The translations under genes and the position numbers were made by a program. The notes beneath the pieces were generated by a model. It was not told the DNA's origin. It ran no database searches and saw nothing but the letters and a program-made list of their open reading frames with translations. From Caulobacter sp. X (GTDB lineage: Bacteria; Pseudomonadota; Alphaproteobacteria; Caulobacterales; Caulobacteraceae): DNA of 64,000 nt. The DNA is taken from NCBI RefSeq assembly GCF_002742635.1, contig NZ_PEGF01000002.1, positions 992,001-1,056,000 on the forward strand, written 5' to 3'. This document shows positions 1-8,122 of this stretch, in pieces; position 1 is the first letter of the stretch, and every line of letters starts with the position of its first letter.

Positions 1-798
1 GGGCGACGACAGGCCGTGGCCGAGGCGCAGGATCTGGCCGGCGTCGTCCCGGGTCTCTGTTTCGTGGGCGAAGGCCCAGGCGCCGACCCGGTTCCTACGG
101 TGCTTTGGCGCTGGCAAGCCGACAGTTCGGTGCCGGTGCTGAGCCTGACACCGGCGATGGTCGAGGATCCAGACGCCCTCGATCTGCGCGGGCTCGACTT
201 GGCCGTCATCGTGGTGCGCACGCAGGATGGCCATCAACACGTGATGGTCAGCGACGGCGCGCGGCGTCTTCGCTTCGCCGTGGCCGACGGCGACGTCCTG
301 GCCGGACCCGTGCGTTGCCGGTTCCATCTGCCCGCCTATAGCGTCGGCGTGGCGTCGATGGACGGCCTGCGTTCGCTGATCGCGTTGCGCGACACCGGAC
401 GACTGTCATCGGTTGGACGAGGTTCGCGCTCGAAGGCCACGCGCTGGGTTCAAATGCTTCGGGCGCACGACGCCCGGCGCGCGGGGGCCAGCCAGCGCGA
501 CATCGCCATGCTGCTGTTCGGGGAGGCCCGGGTTCACGAGGATTGGGGCGGCCGATCCGACTATATGCGCATGCGCGTCCAGCGCTTGCTGCGCGCCGCC
601 GAGGATCTCGTCGCGGGCGGCTACCGCGCGCTCTGCGGCCTGCGGCCGGCCCGCACCGATCCGCCCAAGACCGTCGAGGTCTGGCGCTCCGCCGGCTGGA
701 GAGGCGGGAGCGCGGTCATGCTGCTGCTGTCCGGATCTTTCCTGGGGACATCGTGTGCGCTGACGGGAGATCTGCACGGCCTGTGCCGGCTTTGGTAG
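1..798 (+). CDS. DUF2285 domain protein (5' end outside window)
   Basis: The reading frame is open to the left edge, and the first possible start is a GTG at 16. The C-terminal half carries the DUF2285 pattern: a segment like AGASQRDIAMLLFGEARV followed by a DW-SDYMRMRVQRLL-GGYRAL stretch. In related alphaproteobacterial ICEs such proteins carry an N-terminal DUF6499-like part and act as small DNA-binding regulators near the element end. Here only the middle and C-terminus are visible. The last 35 residues (after TVEVWRSAGW) look atypical and may be a frame extension. The function is not established; regulation of the ICE is an inference from context. Confidence 0.6.
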   Translation, partial: GRRQAVAEAQDLAGVVPGLCFVGEGPGADPVPTVLWRWQADSSVPVLSLTPAMVEDPDALDLRGLDLAVIVVRTQDGHQHVMVSDGARRLRFAVADGDVLAGPVRCRFHLPAYSVGVASMDGLRSLIALRDTGRLSSVGRGSRSKATRWVQMLRAHDARRAGASQRDIAMLLFGEARVHEDWGGRSDYMRMRVQRLLRAAEDLVAGGYRALCGLRPARTDPPKTVEVWRSAGWRGGSAVMLLLSGSFLGTSCALTGDLHGLCRLW

Positions 799-935
799 AC
801 GTCGTGCAGGAAACCGGTAGGCGTGGACGGGAATTCGGCGCGGACCGCACGACGGCGCCAATTTTCCGGCGCGACCGCCGAGCCTCGCGGCGCCGGTGAT
901 TCCGGGGCGAGCGGATCAGGCGCTTCAATAAAGCC

Positions 936-1325
936 ATGGCCAAGCCCCTCGTCGCCGCCGTCCCGCCCCCGCTCGTCCCGGAATCCGTGGAACCAGCCGG
1001 CGTCGCCCTGTGCCTGGCGCGTCTGGCCTGGGAGTTCCTGCGACGAAATCCTCGCTACCGCGCGGACTATGCGCGCCTGCGAGCTGGCGCGATGGAGACC
1101 CTGCCCGGGCACTGGGGCTTGCGGGCGCCGGTCGATCCGGACGCGGTCGACATCGCCGTCGATGCGATCTGGCGCGGCCCACCAATCCTCGACGTTCCCC
1201 GCCAGCGGCGGGCCAGGACTATTCGTCCGGTGGCAGCATCCTTGGCAGATTCTCCGCCAACCAGCGCTCGGTGTTCTCGTCCCGCTTGTCCAGATGATCC
1301 TCGAGACTGTCGAACGGGCGCTTGA
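936..1325 (+). CDS. DUF6499-like fragment
   Basis: Residues 28-45 contain LARLAWEFLRRNPRYRADY, the hallmark of the DUF6499 (transcriptional-regulator-like) domain, followed by a WGLRAP-DPDAVDIAVDAIWR segment as in the N-terminus of DUF2285 proteins. The rest of that architecture is missing: after residue about 95 the frame runs antisense into the XRE gene on the other strand and becomes unlike any protein. It is best seen as a truncated regulator whose real 3' end was lost by rearrangement. It may be non-functional. Confidence 0.4.
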   Translation: MAKPLVAAVPPPLVPESVEPAGVALCLARLAWEFLRRNPRYRADYARLRAGAMETLPGHWGLRAPVDPDAVDIAVDAIWRGPPILDVPRQRRARTIRPVAASLADSPPTSARCSRPACPDDPRDCRTGA

Positions 1326-1713
1326 ACGCCTCGATCAGGATGGCCGGGCCGATGTGGGTCATCCGGTCTCCGACCTTGTCGCTGAACCGACGGAACGAGG
1401 CCAATTGAATGGAGACGATCTTATTGTCCATGCTGCGCAGGGCGTGGTCAGGCGAGCCGAGCATCAGCGTGTCCATGATGCCGGCCGGATCGCTGTCGGT
1501 GGCCTCGCCGAACCGCCAGATCTTGGCGATGTCCAGCGGACCCTGGCCAGCTTCGAAGCTGTAATAGCTGCGCAGCGGCATGCCCATGGCGTCGGCGACC
1601 GCGCGGGCGCTCATGTGGCGCAAGCCGCGGATCAGTTTCAGGGTCTTTGACAGGAGCTGGCGCTGACGCTCCAGGTCCTCGGATGCGCGTTTGACCAAAG
1701 CTGTACTCGACAC
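1219..1713 (-). CDS. XRE-family helix-turn-helix protein
   Basis: This 164-residue protein starts at GTG 1713. Residues about 24-70 form a helix-turn-helix of the XRE/Cro type (LIRGLRHMSARAVADAMGMP, then a SYYSFEAG recognition-helix region). The C-terminal half is unassigned and rich in charged residues. It is transcribed away from the GntR-like gene, with which it shares a roughly 240-bp divergent intergenic region. It is a likely local repressor of the ICE or of the lasso cluster; its target is unknown. Confidence 0.65.
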   Translation of the reverse strand: MSSTALVKRASEDLERQRQLLSKTLKLIRGLRHMSARAVADAMGMPLRSYYSFEAGQGPLDIAKIWRFGEATDSDPAGIMDTLMLGSPDHALRSMDNKIVSIQLASFRRFSDKVGDRMTHIGPAILIEAFKRPFDSLEDHLDKRDENTERWLAENLPRMLPPDE

Positions 1714-1956
1714 TGGCTACAGACATGAGTCCTCACGCGAACCCATGGTCAAAGCACAACCCTACGTATTCCGGGCTGTTGGGCCACATTTAATGTCGCC
1801 TGGCCGACCACCAAGCGTGTTCATCCGTGTCCGTGCGAATTTTCCGGAAGGCCGTACCGGATTCCTGCACGGTTCATGCAGACTGGCGGTTCGGCGGCGA
1901 ACCAGAGGGCGGCCCGACGTCGAAAAACGGCGTCAAACGCTGGAAGTCGCCGAGAA

Positions 1957-2706
1957 ATGCGCTCGCCGACGTGTTCGCCCGCGTCGAAGGGTCGACCCGT
2001 CGCCGTCAGAGTTGAAACTGGCGAGGCGGCATCGCGGACCAAGACCTTGCCTCCATCGCGCGACTCCTTCGGCCTGGCGCTGGCCGCTTTGCGACGTCGT
2101 CTTCGCCTGGGCGTGGACGCGCCCGGCGCGGCCCTGCCCATCAACCTGATCGCGGCGGAGCTGCGCCTGTCCTCGACACCGGTGCGCGAGGCGCTATCGC
2201 GATTGGCGGGCGAAGATCTCGTCGAGAAACGGGGACCGGCCTACACCCGGCCCCACCTCGACGGCCCGGCCTTGGCCGAACTCTACCACCTGCGCCTGCT
2301 CTATCTGGCCGCGGCCCTGGCGCCGGACGCCGAGCGGCGCGCCAAGCATCGTCAATGGCCGCCCCGCGCGCCCTTTCGCTTCGCCGCCGATCTCGCCGAG
2401 CCCGCCCATGACCCCGCCGCGATCCTCGAGGCGCTGTTCCTCGAAATTGTGCTGGGGGCAGACGACCTGATGCTCGCCCAGGCCTATCAGCGCACCGCCG
2501 AACGGCTGGCGCCATTCCAGCCGATCGAGGCCCAACTGTTCGCCGATCTGTCGGCCGAGGCCCTGGGCGTCGTGTCGGCTTTCGAGACCGGTAACGGGGC
2601 GGCGCTGAGGAGTGCGGTGCGCTCACACCACCGTCGGCGGATGGGCGCCGCCCACGCCATCGCCCGCCTGGCTGGGGGCGGAAAATATCGACCGGATATC
2701 GTTTGA
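1957..2706 (+). CDS. GntR-family-like transcriptional regulator upstream of lasso genes
   Basis: The winged-helix part reads INLIAAELRLSSTPVREALS, the FadR/GntR consensus for the recognition helix, followed by a wing and a helical C-terminal region resembling an FCD ligand domain. I prefer the ATG at 1957, which has GGAAG at 1942-1946; an ATG at 1876 would add an Arg-rich, unconserved leader. The gene lies directly upstream of the lasso precursors in the same orientation, and its stop codon is embedded in a palindrome. Control of the lasso operon is therefore likely, but inferred. Confidence 0.6.
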   Translation: MRSPTCSPASKGRPVAVRVETGEAASRTKTLPPSRDSFGLALAALRRRLRLGVDAPGAALPINLIAAELRLSSTPVREALSRLAGEDLVEKRGPAYTRPHLDGPALAELYHLRLLYLAAALAPDAERRAKHRQWPPRAPFRFAADLAEPAHDPAAILEALFLEIVLGADDLMLAQAYQRTAERLAPFQPIEAQLFADLSAEALGVVSAFETGNGAALRSAVRSHHRRRMGAAHAIARLAGGGKYRPDIV

Positions 2707-2715
2707 ATATCAAAC
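2685..2715. promoter_or_regulatory. Two adjacent palindromes upstream of lasso precursors
   Basis: ATATC-N5-GATAT at 2685-2699 is followed at once by GTTTGA-ATA-TCAAAC at 2701-2715. Both are perfect inverted repeats. They overlap the end of the GntR-like gene and lie about 60 bp ahead of the first precursor gene. The form suits a dimeric winged-helix regulator such as the neighbouring GntR-like protein. The assignment is inference. Confidence 0.45.
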
Positions 2716-2773
2716 AGGCGGGGCGCTGGCTTGAGAGGCCGCGATCGGCGGCGTTTCGAAAAAGGAGCCTGCC

Positions 2774-2893
2774 ATGACCTCCATTACCCCCCGTCTCATC
2801 CTGCTGCGCCTGGGCGCCGCCAAGGCCCTGACCCTGTCCATCGAGGAGGGCACGATCAAGGAAGCCGGCAGCAGCCAGTACTACTTCGTCTGA
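2774..2893 (+). CDS. Lasso peptide precursor 1 (caulonodin IV-like)
   Basis: The 39-residue precursor starts at ATG 2774 behind AAAGGAG. The leader is residues 1-21 and carries the R-L-x-R-L-G motif and the essential Thr at position -2 (ALTL before the cut). The predicted core is SIEEGTIKEAGSSQYYFV. Ser1 would be the unusual N-terminal residue and Glu9 the side chain closing the ring; Tyr/Phe near the C-terminus would be the steric plugs. From memory the core closely matches caulonodin IV of Caulobacter sp. K31 (same GTIKE and SQYYF blocks). Two extra Glu residues at core positions 3 and 4 are notable because only Glu9 is at the normal ring position. Confidence 0.9.
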   Translation: MTSITPRLILLRLGAAKALTLSIEEGTIKEAGSSQYYFV

Positions 2894-3008
2894 CCCGGCC
2901 GCGGCGACGCGCCCGGTCGCGCCGCCCATCGCCTCGTCGGCGTTCCTGCCGGCGAGATCCGTAACGCCGCCGCGTCTTTGATGCGGCCCCACAGCGAAAG
3001 TCAAAACC

Positions 3009-3128
3009 ATGTCCAACTCCACCACGACCCTTCGGGTGATCCGCCTCGGCGGCGCGCTCGATCTGACCCGCTCGGTCGACGACGAGGGCCTGCGCGAGCC
3101 GATGCAACCCCAGCTCGCTTGGTTCTGA
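3009..3128 (+). CDS. Lasso peptide precursor 2 (caulonodin V-like)
   Basis: The second 39-residue precursor starts at ATG 3009. The leader resembles that of precursor 1 (L-R-V-I-R-L-G-G-A) and has Thr at -2 (DLTR before the cut). The predicted core is SVDDEGLREPMQPQLAWF: Ser1, Glu9 as ring closer, Trp17/Phe18 as possible plugs, and a proline-containing loop. The GLRE block at core positions 6-9 recalls caulonodin V. The first five core residues include three acidic ones, which makes ring regiochemistry worth testing. It lies 115 bp after precursor 1 and shares the same B and C enzymes. Confidence 0.88.
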   Translation: MSNSTTTLRVIRLGGALDLTRSVDDEGLREPMQPQLAWF

Positions 3129-3190
3129 GCGATCGGTCCTGCCGCGCGGCCGCCGCGCCGCGCGACAGGGCAATCGGCTGGGAGGCCGCG

Positions 3191-3844
3191 ATGGCGCTGT
3201 GGTTGGCCCGCGATGTTCATGCTGCGGCGATCGACGAGGACATCGTCTTTCTCGATGTCGCCGCCGACGCCTACCTCTGCCTCGTCCAGGCCAGCTTGCT
3301 GGTGGCGTTGGACGACGGCGGCGCGGTGAGCCCGCGCGACGAGACGTCCGCCCAGACCTTGATCGAGGCGGGCCTGGTGACGCACACGCCCAGGCTGGCG
3401 GTCCGGGCGATCCCGCTCAAACCCACCCTCGATCTGCGCGGCGCCGCCCGCCGTCCACGCCCGCGCGAAATCGCCGCCGGCCTGCTCGCCAGCGGCGCGG
3501 CGGCGCGCGATTTCCGTCGCCTCGACTTCGCGCGGATCCTGGAGCGCGCGCGGCGCGGCCGCCAGCCCGGCGCGACGTCGCACGACGCCGCCCACCATGA
3601 AGCCGTGCTGGACGCCGCCGCCGTCTTCGCGGTCCTGCGGCCCTGGTCGCCGGTCGGCGGCGCCTGCCTCAAGCGCAGTTATCAGCTCCTGGGCTATCTG
3701 CGGCGCCTCGGGCTCGACGCCGACTGGGTGATTGGCGTGCGGACCTGGCCGTTCATGGCTCACTGCTGGCTGCAGTCCGGGCCGGTGGCGCTGGACGACG
3801 ATGTCGAACGCCTCATCGCCTACACCCCGATCCTGGCGGTCTGA
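3191..3844 (+). CDS. Lasso peptide B protein: fused leader-binding domain and leader peptidase
   Basis: This 217-residue protein starts at ATG 3191 with GGGAGG six bases ahead. Residues 1-75 resemble the PqqD-like RiPP recognition element (B1) that binds the precursor leader. Residues about 85-217 are the transglutaminase-like cysteine protease (B2) that cuts off the leader; I read the catalytic set as Cys159 (GGACLKRS), His191 (FMAHCWLQ) and an Asp around 202-204. B1 and B2 fused in one chain is usual in proteobacterial lasso systems. The stop overlaps the C gene start (TGATG), so the two are probably translationally coupled. Confidence 0.88.
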   Translation: MALWLARDVHAAAIDEDIVFLDVAADAYLCLVQASLLVALDDGGAVSPRDETSAQTLIEAGLVTHTPRLAVRAIPLKPTLDLRGAARRPRPREIAAGLLASGAAARDFRRLDFARILERARRGRQPGATSHDAAHHEAVLDAAAVFAVLRPWSPVGGACLKRSYQLLGYLRRLGLDADWVIGVRTWPFMAHCWLQSGPVALDDDVERLIAYTPILAV

Positions 3845-5598
3845 TGGGCGAGTATCTCGCCATGGTCTGGCCCCGAGGCGTGCCGAGCCAGGCGGCCGAG
3901 GCCAAGCGCGCCGCGATCGAGGCCGAGGGGGACTGGACCCTGGCCCATCGCGCCCACGAGATCGCCGTCTACGTCCGCGGCGCCCGCCCGCCGGTCGTCC
4001 GGGCCGTGCCAAACCAGGGCGGGGCCGTGATCGGCGACCTCTTCGACACCGCCGCGACCCGCGAGGGCCGCGCGCAGGATTTCCCGCTTCACCTGATGGT
4101 CGGCGTGGCGCCTGCCGACGCCGCGCGGCTCCTGATCCGCCATGCCTGGGGGCGCTACGTGGCGATCCTCAAGGCGGGCGATGCGCCGCCCACGCTGTTG
4201 CGCGATCCGACCGGGGCGCTGGACTGCCTGACCTGGGTTCGCGACGAGGTGACGTTCATCGCCTCGATCCCGCCCGCTCAGGGCCCGTGCGCGCCCGAGG
4301 GGCTGGCGGTCGACTGGACCAAGGTCGGCGACCTCCTGGCCCGCGGCAATCTCTGGAGCGAGATCTGCCCCTTGGCGGGCGTGGTCGCCATCGGCCCCGG
4401 CACGATGCGGGCGGGCTGGGACGCGAGCCAGGCGACCCGGCTGTGGCGACCGGCCGATCACGCGCGGCCATCTCGAACCTGGCTCGATCCCAAGGGCCTG
4501 GCCGATCTGGTCGACGCCTGCGTGGCGGCCCTGGCCAAGGATCGTTCCTCCATCCTGCTGGAAATCTCCGGCGGCCTGGATTCGGCGATCGTCGCCGCCA
4601 GCCTCACCCGCTGCGGCGCGCCGGTGGTCGCGGCGATCAACGCCTACTGGCCGCAGCGCGAAGGCGACGAGCGGGCCTGGGCCCAGCGCATCGCCGATCG
4701 CTTCGGCTTTCCGTTGGTGACCAGTTTGCGGGGCCTGATGGCGGTGGACGGGGCCGTGCTGGATCAGACCGCCGGCGCCGGTCGGCCGGGCCTCAACGCC
4801 CAGGACCCCGACCTCGATCGTGACCTGGCCGAGCAGTTGCGCAAGGTCGGGGCGCAGGCGTTGTTCACGGGACAGGGCGGGGACGGCGTCTTCTACCAGA
4901 TGGGACATCCGGCCCTGGCGGCCGACATCCTCCAGGGACGCCCCACGCCGGCTGGTCGCGCGGCGTCCCTGGCCATGCTGGCCCGGCGCACCCGCACCAC
5001 GGTGTGGTCATTGATGGCGCGCGCGATGCAGCCCTTGGCGCGCTTGTCCCCGGGGATCCCGCCGCCGAGCTTCCTGGCCGACGGCGTGGCCTTGCCGCCG
5101 CCGCATCCCTGGGTGGCTGACCATCGCGGCGTCAGTCCGGCCAAGCGCATCCAGATCCGCGGCCTGACCAACATCCAAACCGCCTACGGCGACAGTCTGC
5201 GAGGCCGGGCCGCCGACCTGATCCATCCCCTGATGGCCCAGCCGATCATCGAGGCGTGCCTTTCCATCCCCGCGCCGATCCTGGCGCTCGGCGCGGTCGA
5301 CCGGCCGTTCGCCCGAGCGGCCTTCGCCGATCGCCTGCCGCCCGAGAGCCTGAAGCGCCGCTCCAAGGGCGACGTCACGGTGTTCTTCTCCAAGAGCCTG
5401 GCCGCCAGCCTGCCTGCCCTGCGGCCGTTCCTGCTCGACGGGCGGCTGGCGGCCAAGGGCCTGATCGACAGCGACCGGCTCGAACCCCTGCTGCATCGCG
5501 AGCCGATGATCTGGCGCGATTGCGTGGGCGAGGTGATGCTGGCCGCGACGGTCGAAGCCTGGGTCCGGGCGTGGGAACGGAAGATCACGACGGTCTAG
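3844..5598 (+). CDS. Lasso peptide cyclase (asparagine synthetase-like C protein)
   Basis: This 584-residue protein of the asparagine synthetase B family activates the ring-forming Glu side chain as an acyl-adenylate and joins it to the core N-terminus. The ATP pyrophosphatase loop is ISGGLDSA at residues 241-248. The N-terminal glutaminase-like half is present in outline, but the Cys needed for ammonia release is absent (MGEYLAMVW), as expected for cyclases that do not use glutamine. The start overlaps the B gene stop. The 3' end overlaps the convergent isopeptidase gene by 14 bp. Confidence 0.9.
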   Translation: MGEYLAMVWPRGVPSQAAEAKRAAIEAEGDWTLAHRAHEIAVYVRGARPPVVRAVPNQGGAVIGDLFDTAATREGRAQDFPLHLMVGVAPADAARLLIRHAWGRYVAILKAGDAPPTLLRDPTGALDCLTWVRDEVTFIASIPPAQGPCAPEGLAVDWTKVGDLLARGNLWSEICPLAGVVAIGPGTMRAGWDASQATRLWRPADHARPSRTWLDPKGLADLVDACVAALAKDRSSILLEISGGLDSAIVAASLTRCGAPVVAAINAYWPQREGDERAWAQRIADRFGFPLVTSLRGLMAVDGAVLDQTAGAGRPGLNAQDPDLDRDLAEQLRKVGAQALFTGQGGDGVFYQMGHPALAADILQGRPTPAGRAASLAMLARRTRTTVWSLMARAMQPLARLSPGIPPPSFLADGVALPPPHPWVADHRGVSPAKRIQIRGLTNIQTAYGDSLRGRAADLIHPLMAQPIIEACLSIPAPILALGAVDRPFARAAFADRLPPESLKRRSKGDVTVFFSKSLAASLPALRPFLLDGRLAAKGLIDSDRLEPLLHREPMIWRDCVGEVMLAATVEAWVRAWERKITTV

Positions 5599-8074
5599 CC
5601 GGTGCGCCGCCGGCGTTCGGACTGGTCGCGCCGTCGCCGATCCGTTCGTTCAGGAAGTCGAGCACGCGGCGATACTCGTCGGCGATGTTGCCGGGCGTCA
5701 GCACGACGTGGCCTTCGCCATGATAGGTCAGCAGCATCGCATCCTTGTCCTGCCGGAAGAGCGCCCCGAACATGGTCAGGGCCTGGGCCGGATCGCCGTC
5801 GAGGTCGCCCATGATCAACATGACCGGCGCGGTGATCTTGTCGGCGAAGAGGACGGGGCTATTGCGCAGGTAGCGTTGCGGATCGCGCCAGGGCGGCGCG
5901 CCCATCCGTCCCTGGCCCAGCTCGGCCCAGCCGGCGTCGCCCATCAGGCTCACCCCGGCCTCGGGCAGCACCGTCGCCGACAAGCTCTTGCGGGTGTAGT
6001 GGCCGATCAGGTCGGCGGAGAAGGCGCTGGCGACCACGGCCTTGAAGCGCGGGCTCTGGGTCGCGGCGGTCAGCACGGTGTAGCCCCCGTAGCTGTGGCC
6101 CATCAGGGCCAGGCGGCCGGCGTCGATCGCCGGTTCCTGGGCCGCCGCCGCATCGACGACGTTCAGGATTTGGTCGGCCAGGCCCTGGGCCGGCTCACGA
6201 TCCGGATCGATCGGCAGGCTGGGCAGCAGAACCGCGTAACCGGCGCCCGCCAGGATCTGGGCGTTGAGGAACACCTGCCGGGCCGGGGCGCTCTGGCTGG
6301 CCGGCGGGCCGGGATAGTCGCGGCCCAGATACGGGATCGTCACCAGCGGCGCCTTGCGGCCGGTCGGCAGATCGGGCGGCAGATAGAGCCAGCTGGTCAG
6401 GGCCTGGCCGCGCGGACCCTGGTGCCTGATCGCCAGCGGCCGCGCGAAATCCACCTGCGCCAACTGGACGTTCAAGGTGGCCACGGTCTGGGGCGAACGA
6501 TCGCGGCGGCGCAGGACCACGCGTTCGACGCCATGCGCGTCACGGCCGAGGCTCGCCACCGCGCCGGCCTGTCCGGCCGCGGCCAGCACGCTCTCGCCTG
6601 GCGCGGTGGTCAGACCCAGGCGCCGCAGGCGATGGTCGCGCACTTGGCCGAGGTCCTGGCCGTCCGGGGCCGGCAAAGCCAAGGCCAGGGCCTCGACGGC
6701 GGGGCGGTTGTTGAACGCCAGGCGCTCGCCCCCCGTCGCGCCGGGACCAGGAATGCTGGCGCCGCTTCCCAGCAGCTTGGCCCGGCCCTGACCGTCGATC
6801 CGCCAGAGCTTGCCGGCCTGGGAGACGATGATGGCGTTCGAGGACGTCGCTTCCAGCGTGCGCGGACCCGGCGGCAGGCCCAGGGTCAGGGGACGGGGGC
6901 CCTCCGCCGTCCAGCGCAGCCAGTCGGTCTGTCCCGCCGACGCGCCCGGCGCCCGCGCCAGGATCAGCGGATCCTCGCCCATCCAGTCGGCGCGCGGCAC
7001 GCGAGAGCCGTAGCGCGTGGTCGCGGCGCTGGTCTGGGCGGCCGGATTCTCCAGGGGCTGCGCGCGCTGGGCCGCGGCGTTCAGGCGCCAGTAGCGCGCC
7101 GCCGTCCAGTCGCTCGCGTCGGGCTTGGCGAAGACGAGCAGTTGCAGGCCGCTCGGCGACCAGGCCAGGAGATCGGTGGCGACCTCGCAGGTCGGGCACG
7201 GCGACCAGGTCGCGCCGCTGGTCAGATCGACCACCACGACCCGCCGGCGCCGGTAAGGATCGGTGGTGTAGGCCGGGCGCGAGGGATCCGGATGCAGGGT
7301 CTCGGCCTCGACGAGCATGGCCGCCCGTCGCCCGCCCGGCGCTACCTCCAGGTCGATGAACGCCCCTTGCGCCAGAACGCGGCCCTGGCCGGTGGTCGCG
7401 TCGACCGCCACCAACCGTCCCGGCGCGGCCGAGGGCGTGCGCTCAAGATAGCGGCCGGCCCCGAGCAGGGTCACGCCGGGGCGGCCGTTTTGCGTTTCCC
7501 GCCATTTGTCGATCAGGCGGTCTTGCGTCTGGGCGCCGGTGAGCGCGCCCATCGCCGGGGCGTCCGGGTCCTTGGCCAGGACGACGAGCCGGTCCTCGCC
7601 CGCCCACTGCATGGAGCGACCCCAGACGTCGGAAGTCGGGAAAAGCCCCGTCCACATGACCGCCCCCGTCGCCAGGGTGACGATCCCGACTTCGAGGCTG
7701 GCGCCGCGCGCCCGGATCACCGCCATCCGCGCCCCCGACGGCGCGAAGGGCCCCGGCGTATAACCATAGGCGCCGAGGCGATCGCCCGCGCCTCCGTCGG
7801 CCTCGCCCAGCAACGGGCGGGGCGGACCATCGGTCCGCAGGTCGACCACCGACAACCGCGTGATGGTCATCGGCGTGTCGAACTCCAGCGCCCACGAGGT
7901 CGCCGACCGGTACGGGGCGGTGGTCGGGACGACCAGCCAGCGCTGGGAGGGGTCGATGCTCACCGTTCCCAGCCGCTGCTGGTTCAGCAACTGGTCGACG
8001 GTGAACGGCGTGGCCTGCGCCGCGCCGGTCCCGAAAAGGGCGCAGGCGAGCAGGCGCGGCGCGAGGCGGCGCAT
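5585..8074 (-). CDS. Lasso peptide isopeptidase (S9 prolyl oligopeptidase family)
   Basis: This 829-residue protein has a signal peptide (RLLACALFGTGAAQA), so it is periplasmic. It has a long beta-propeller-like middle and a C-terminal alpha/beta hydrolase domain. The nucleophile motif is MGHSYGG near residue 660, with the acid in MGDLDGD and the His in HGEGHVVL. In Caulobacterales such enzymes open the macrolactam of the lasso peptide made by the neighbouring genes after uptake. It is in one transcription unit with the TonB receptor upstream (48-bp gap) and convergent with the cyclase gene. Confidence 0.88.
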   Translation of the reverse strand: MRRLAPRLLACALFGTGAAQATPFTVDQLLNQQRLGTVSIDPSQRWLVVPTTAPYRSATSWALEFDTPMTITRLSVVDLRTDGPPRPLLGEADGGAGDRLGAYGYTPGPFAPSGARMAVIRARGASLEVGIVTLATGAVMWTGLFPTSDVWGRSMQWAGEDRLVVLAKDPDAPAMGALTGAQTQDRLIDKWRETQNGRPGVTLLGAGRYLERTPSAAPGRLVAVDATTGQGRVLAQGAFIDLEVAPGGRRAAMLVEAETLHPDPSRPAYTTDPYRRRRVVVVDLTSGATWSPCPTCEVATDLLAWSPSGLQLLVFAKPDASDWTAARYWRLNAAAQRAQPLENPAAQTSAATTRYGSRVPRADWMGEDPLILARAPGASAGQTDWLRWTAEGPRPLTLGLPPGPRTLEATSSNAIIVSQAGKLWRIDGQGRAKLLGSGASIPGPGATGGERLAFNNRPAVEALALALPAPDGQDLGQVRDHRLRRLGLTTAPGESVLAAAGQAGAVASLGRDAHGVERVVLRRRDRSPQTVATLNVQLAQVDFARPLAIRHQGPRGQALTSWLYLPPDLPTGRKAPLVTIPYLGRDYPGPPASQSAPARQVFLNAQILAGAGYAVLLPSLPIDPDREPAQGLADQILNVVDAAAAQEPAIDAGRLALMGHSYGGYTVLTAATQSPRFKAVVASAFSADLIGHYTRKSLSATVLPEAGVSLMGDAGWAELGQGRMGAPPWRDPQRYLRNSPVLFADKITAPVMLIMGDLDGDPAQALTMFGALFRQDKDAMLLTYHGEGHVVLTPGNIADEYRRVLDFLNERIGDGATSPNAGGAPARPS

Positions 8075-8122
8075 GGGAAAACTCCGGATGACGGGGTTGG
8101 GATCAGGGGCGCGGGCGCGCCG

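Noticed and set aside
2141..4012. 623-residue minus-strand ORF opposite the lasso genes
   Set aside because: It is Arg/Gly/Ala-rich with no domain pattern and runs antisense to the GntR-like, B and C genes; long shadow ORFs are common at this GC content.
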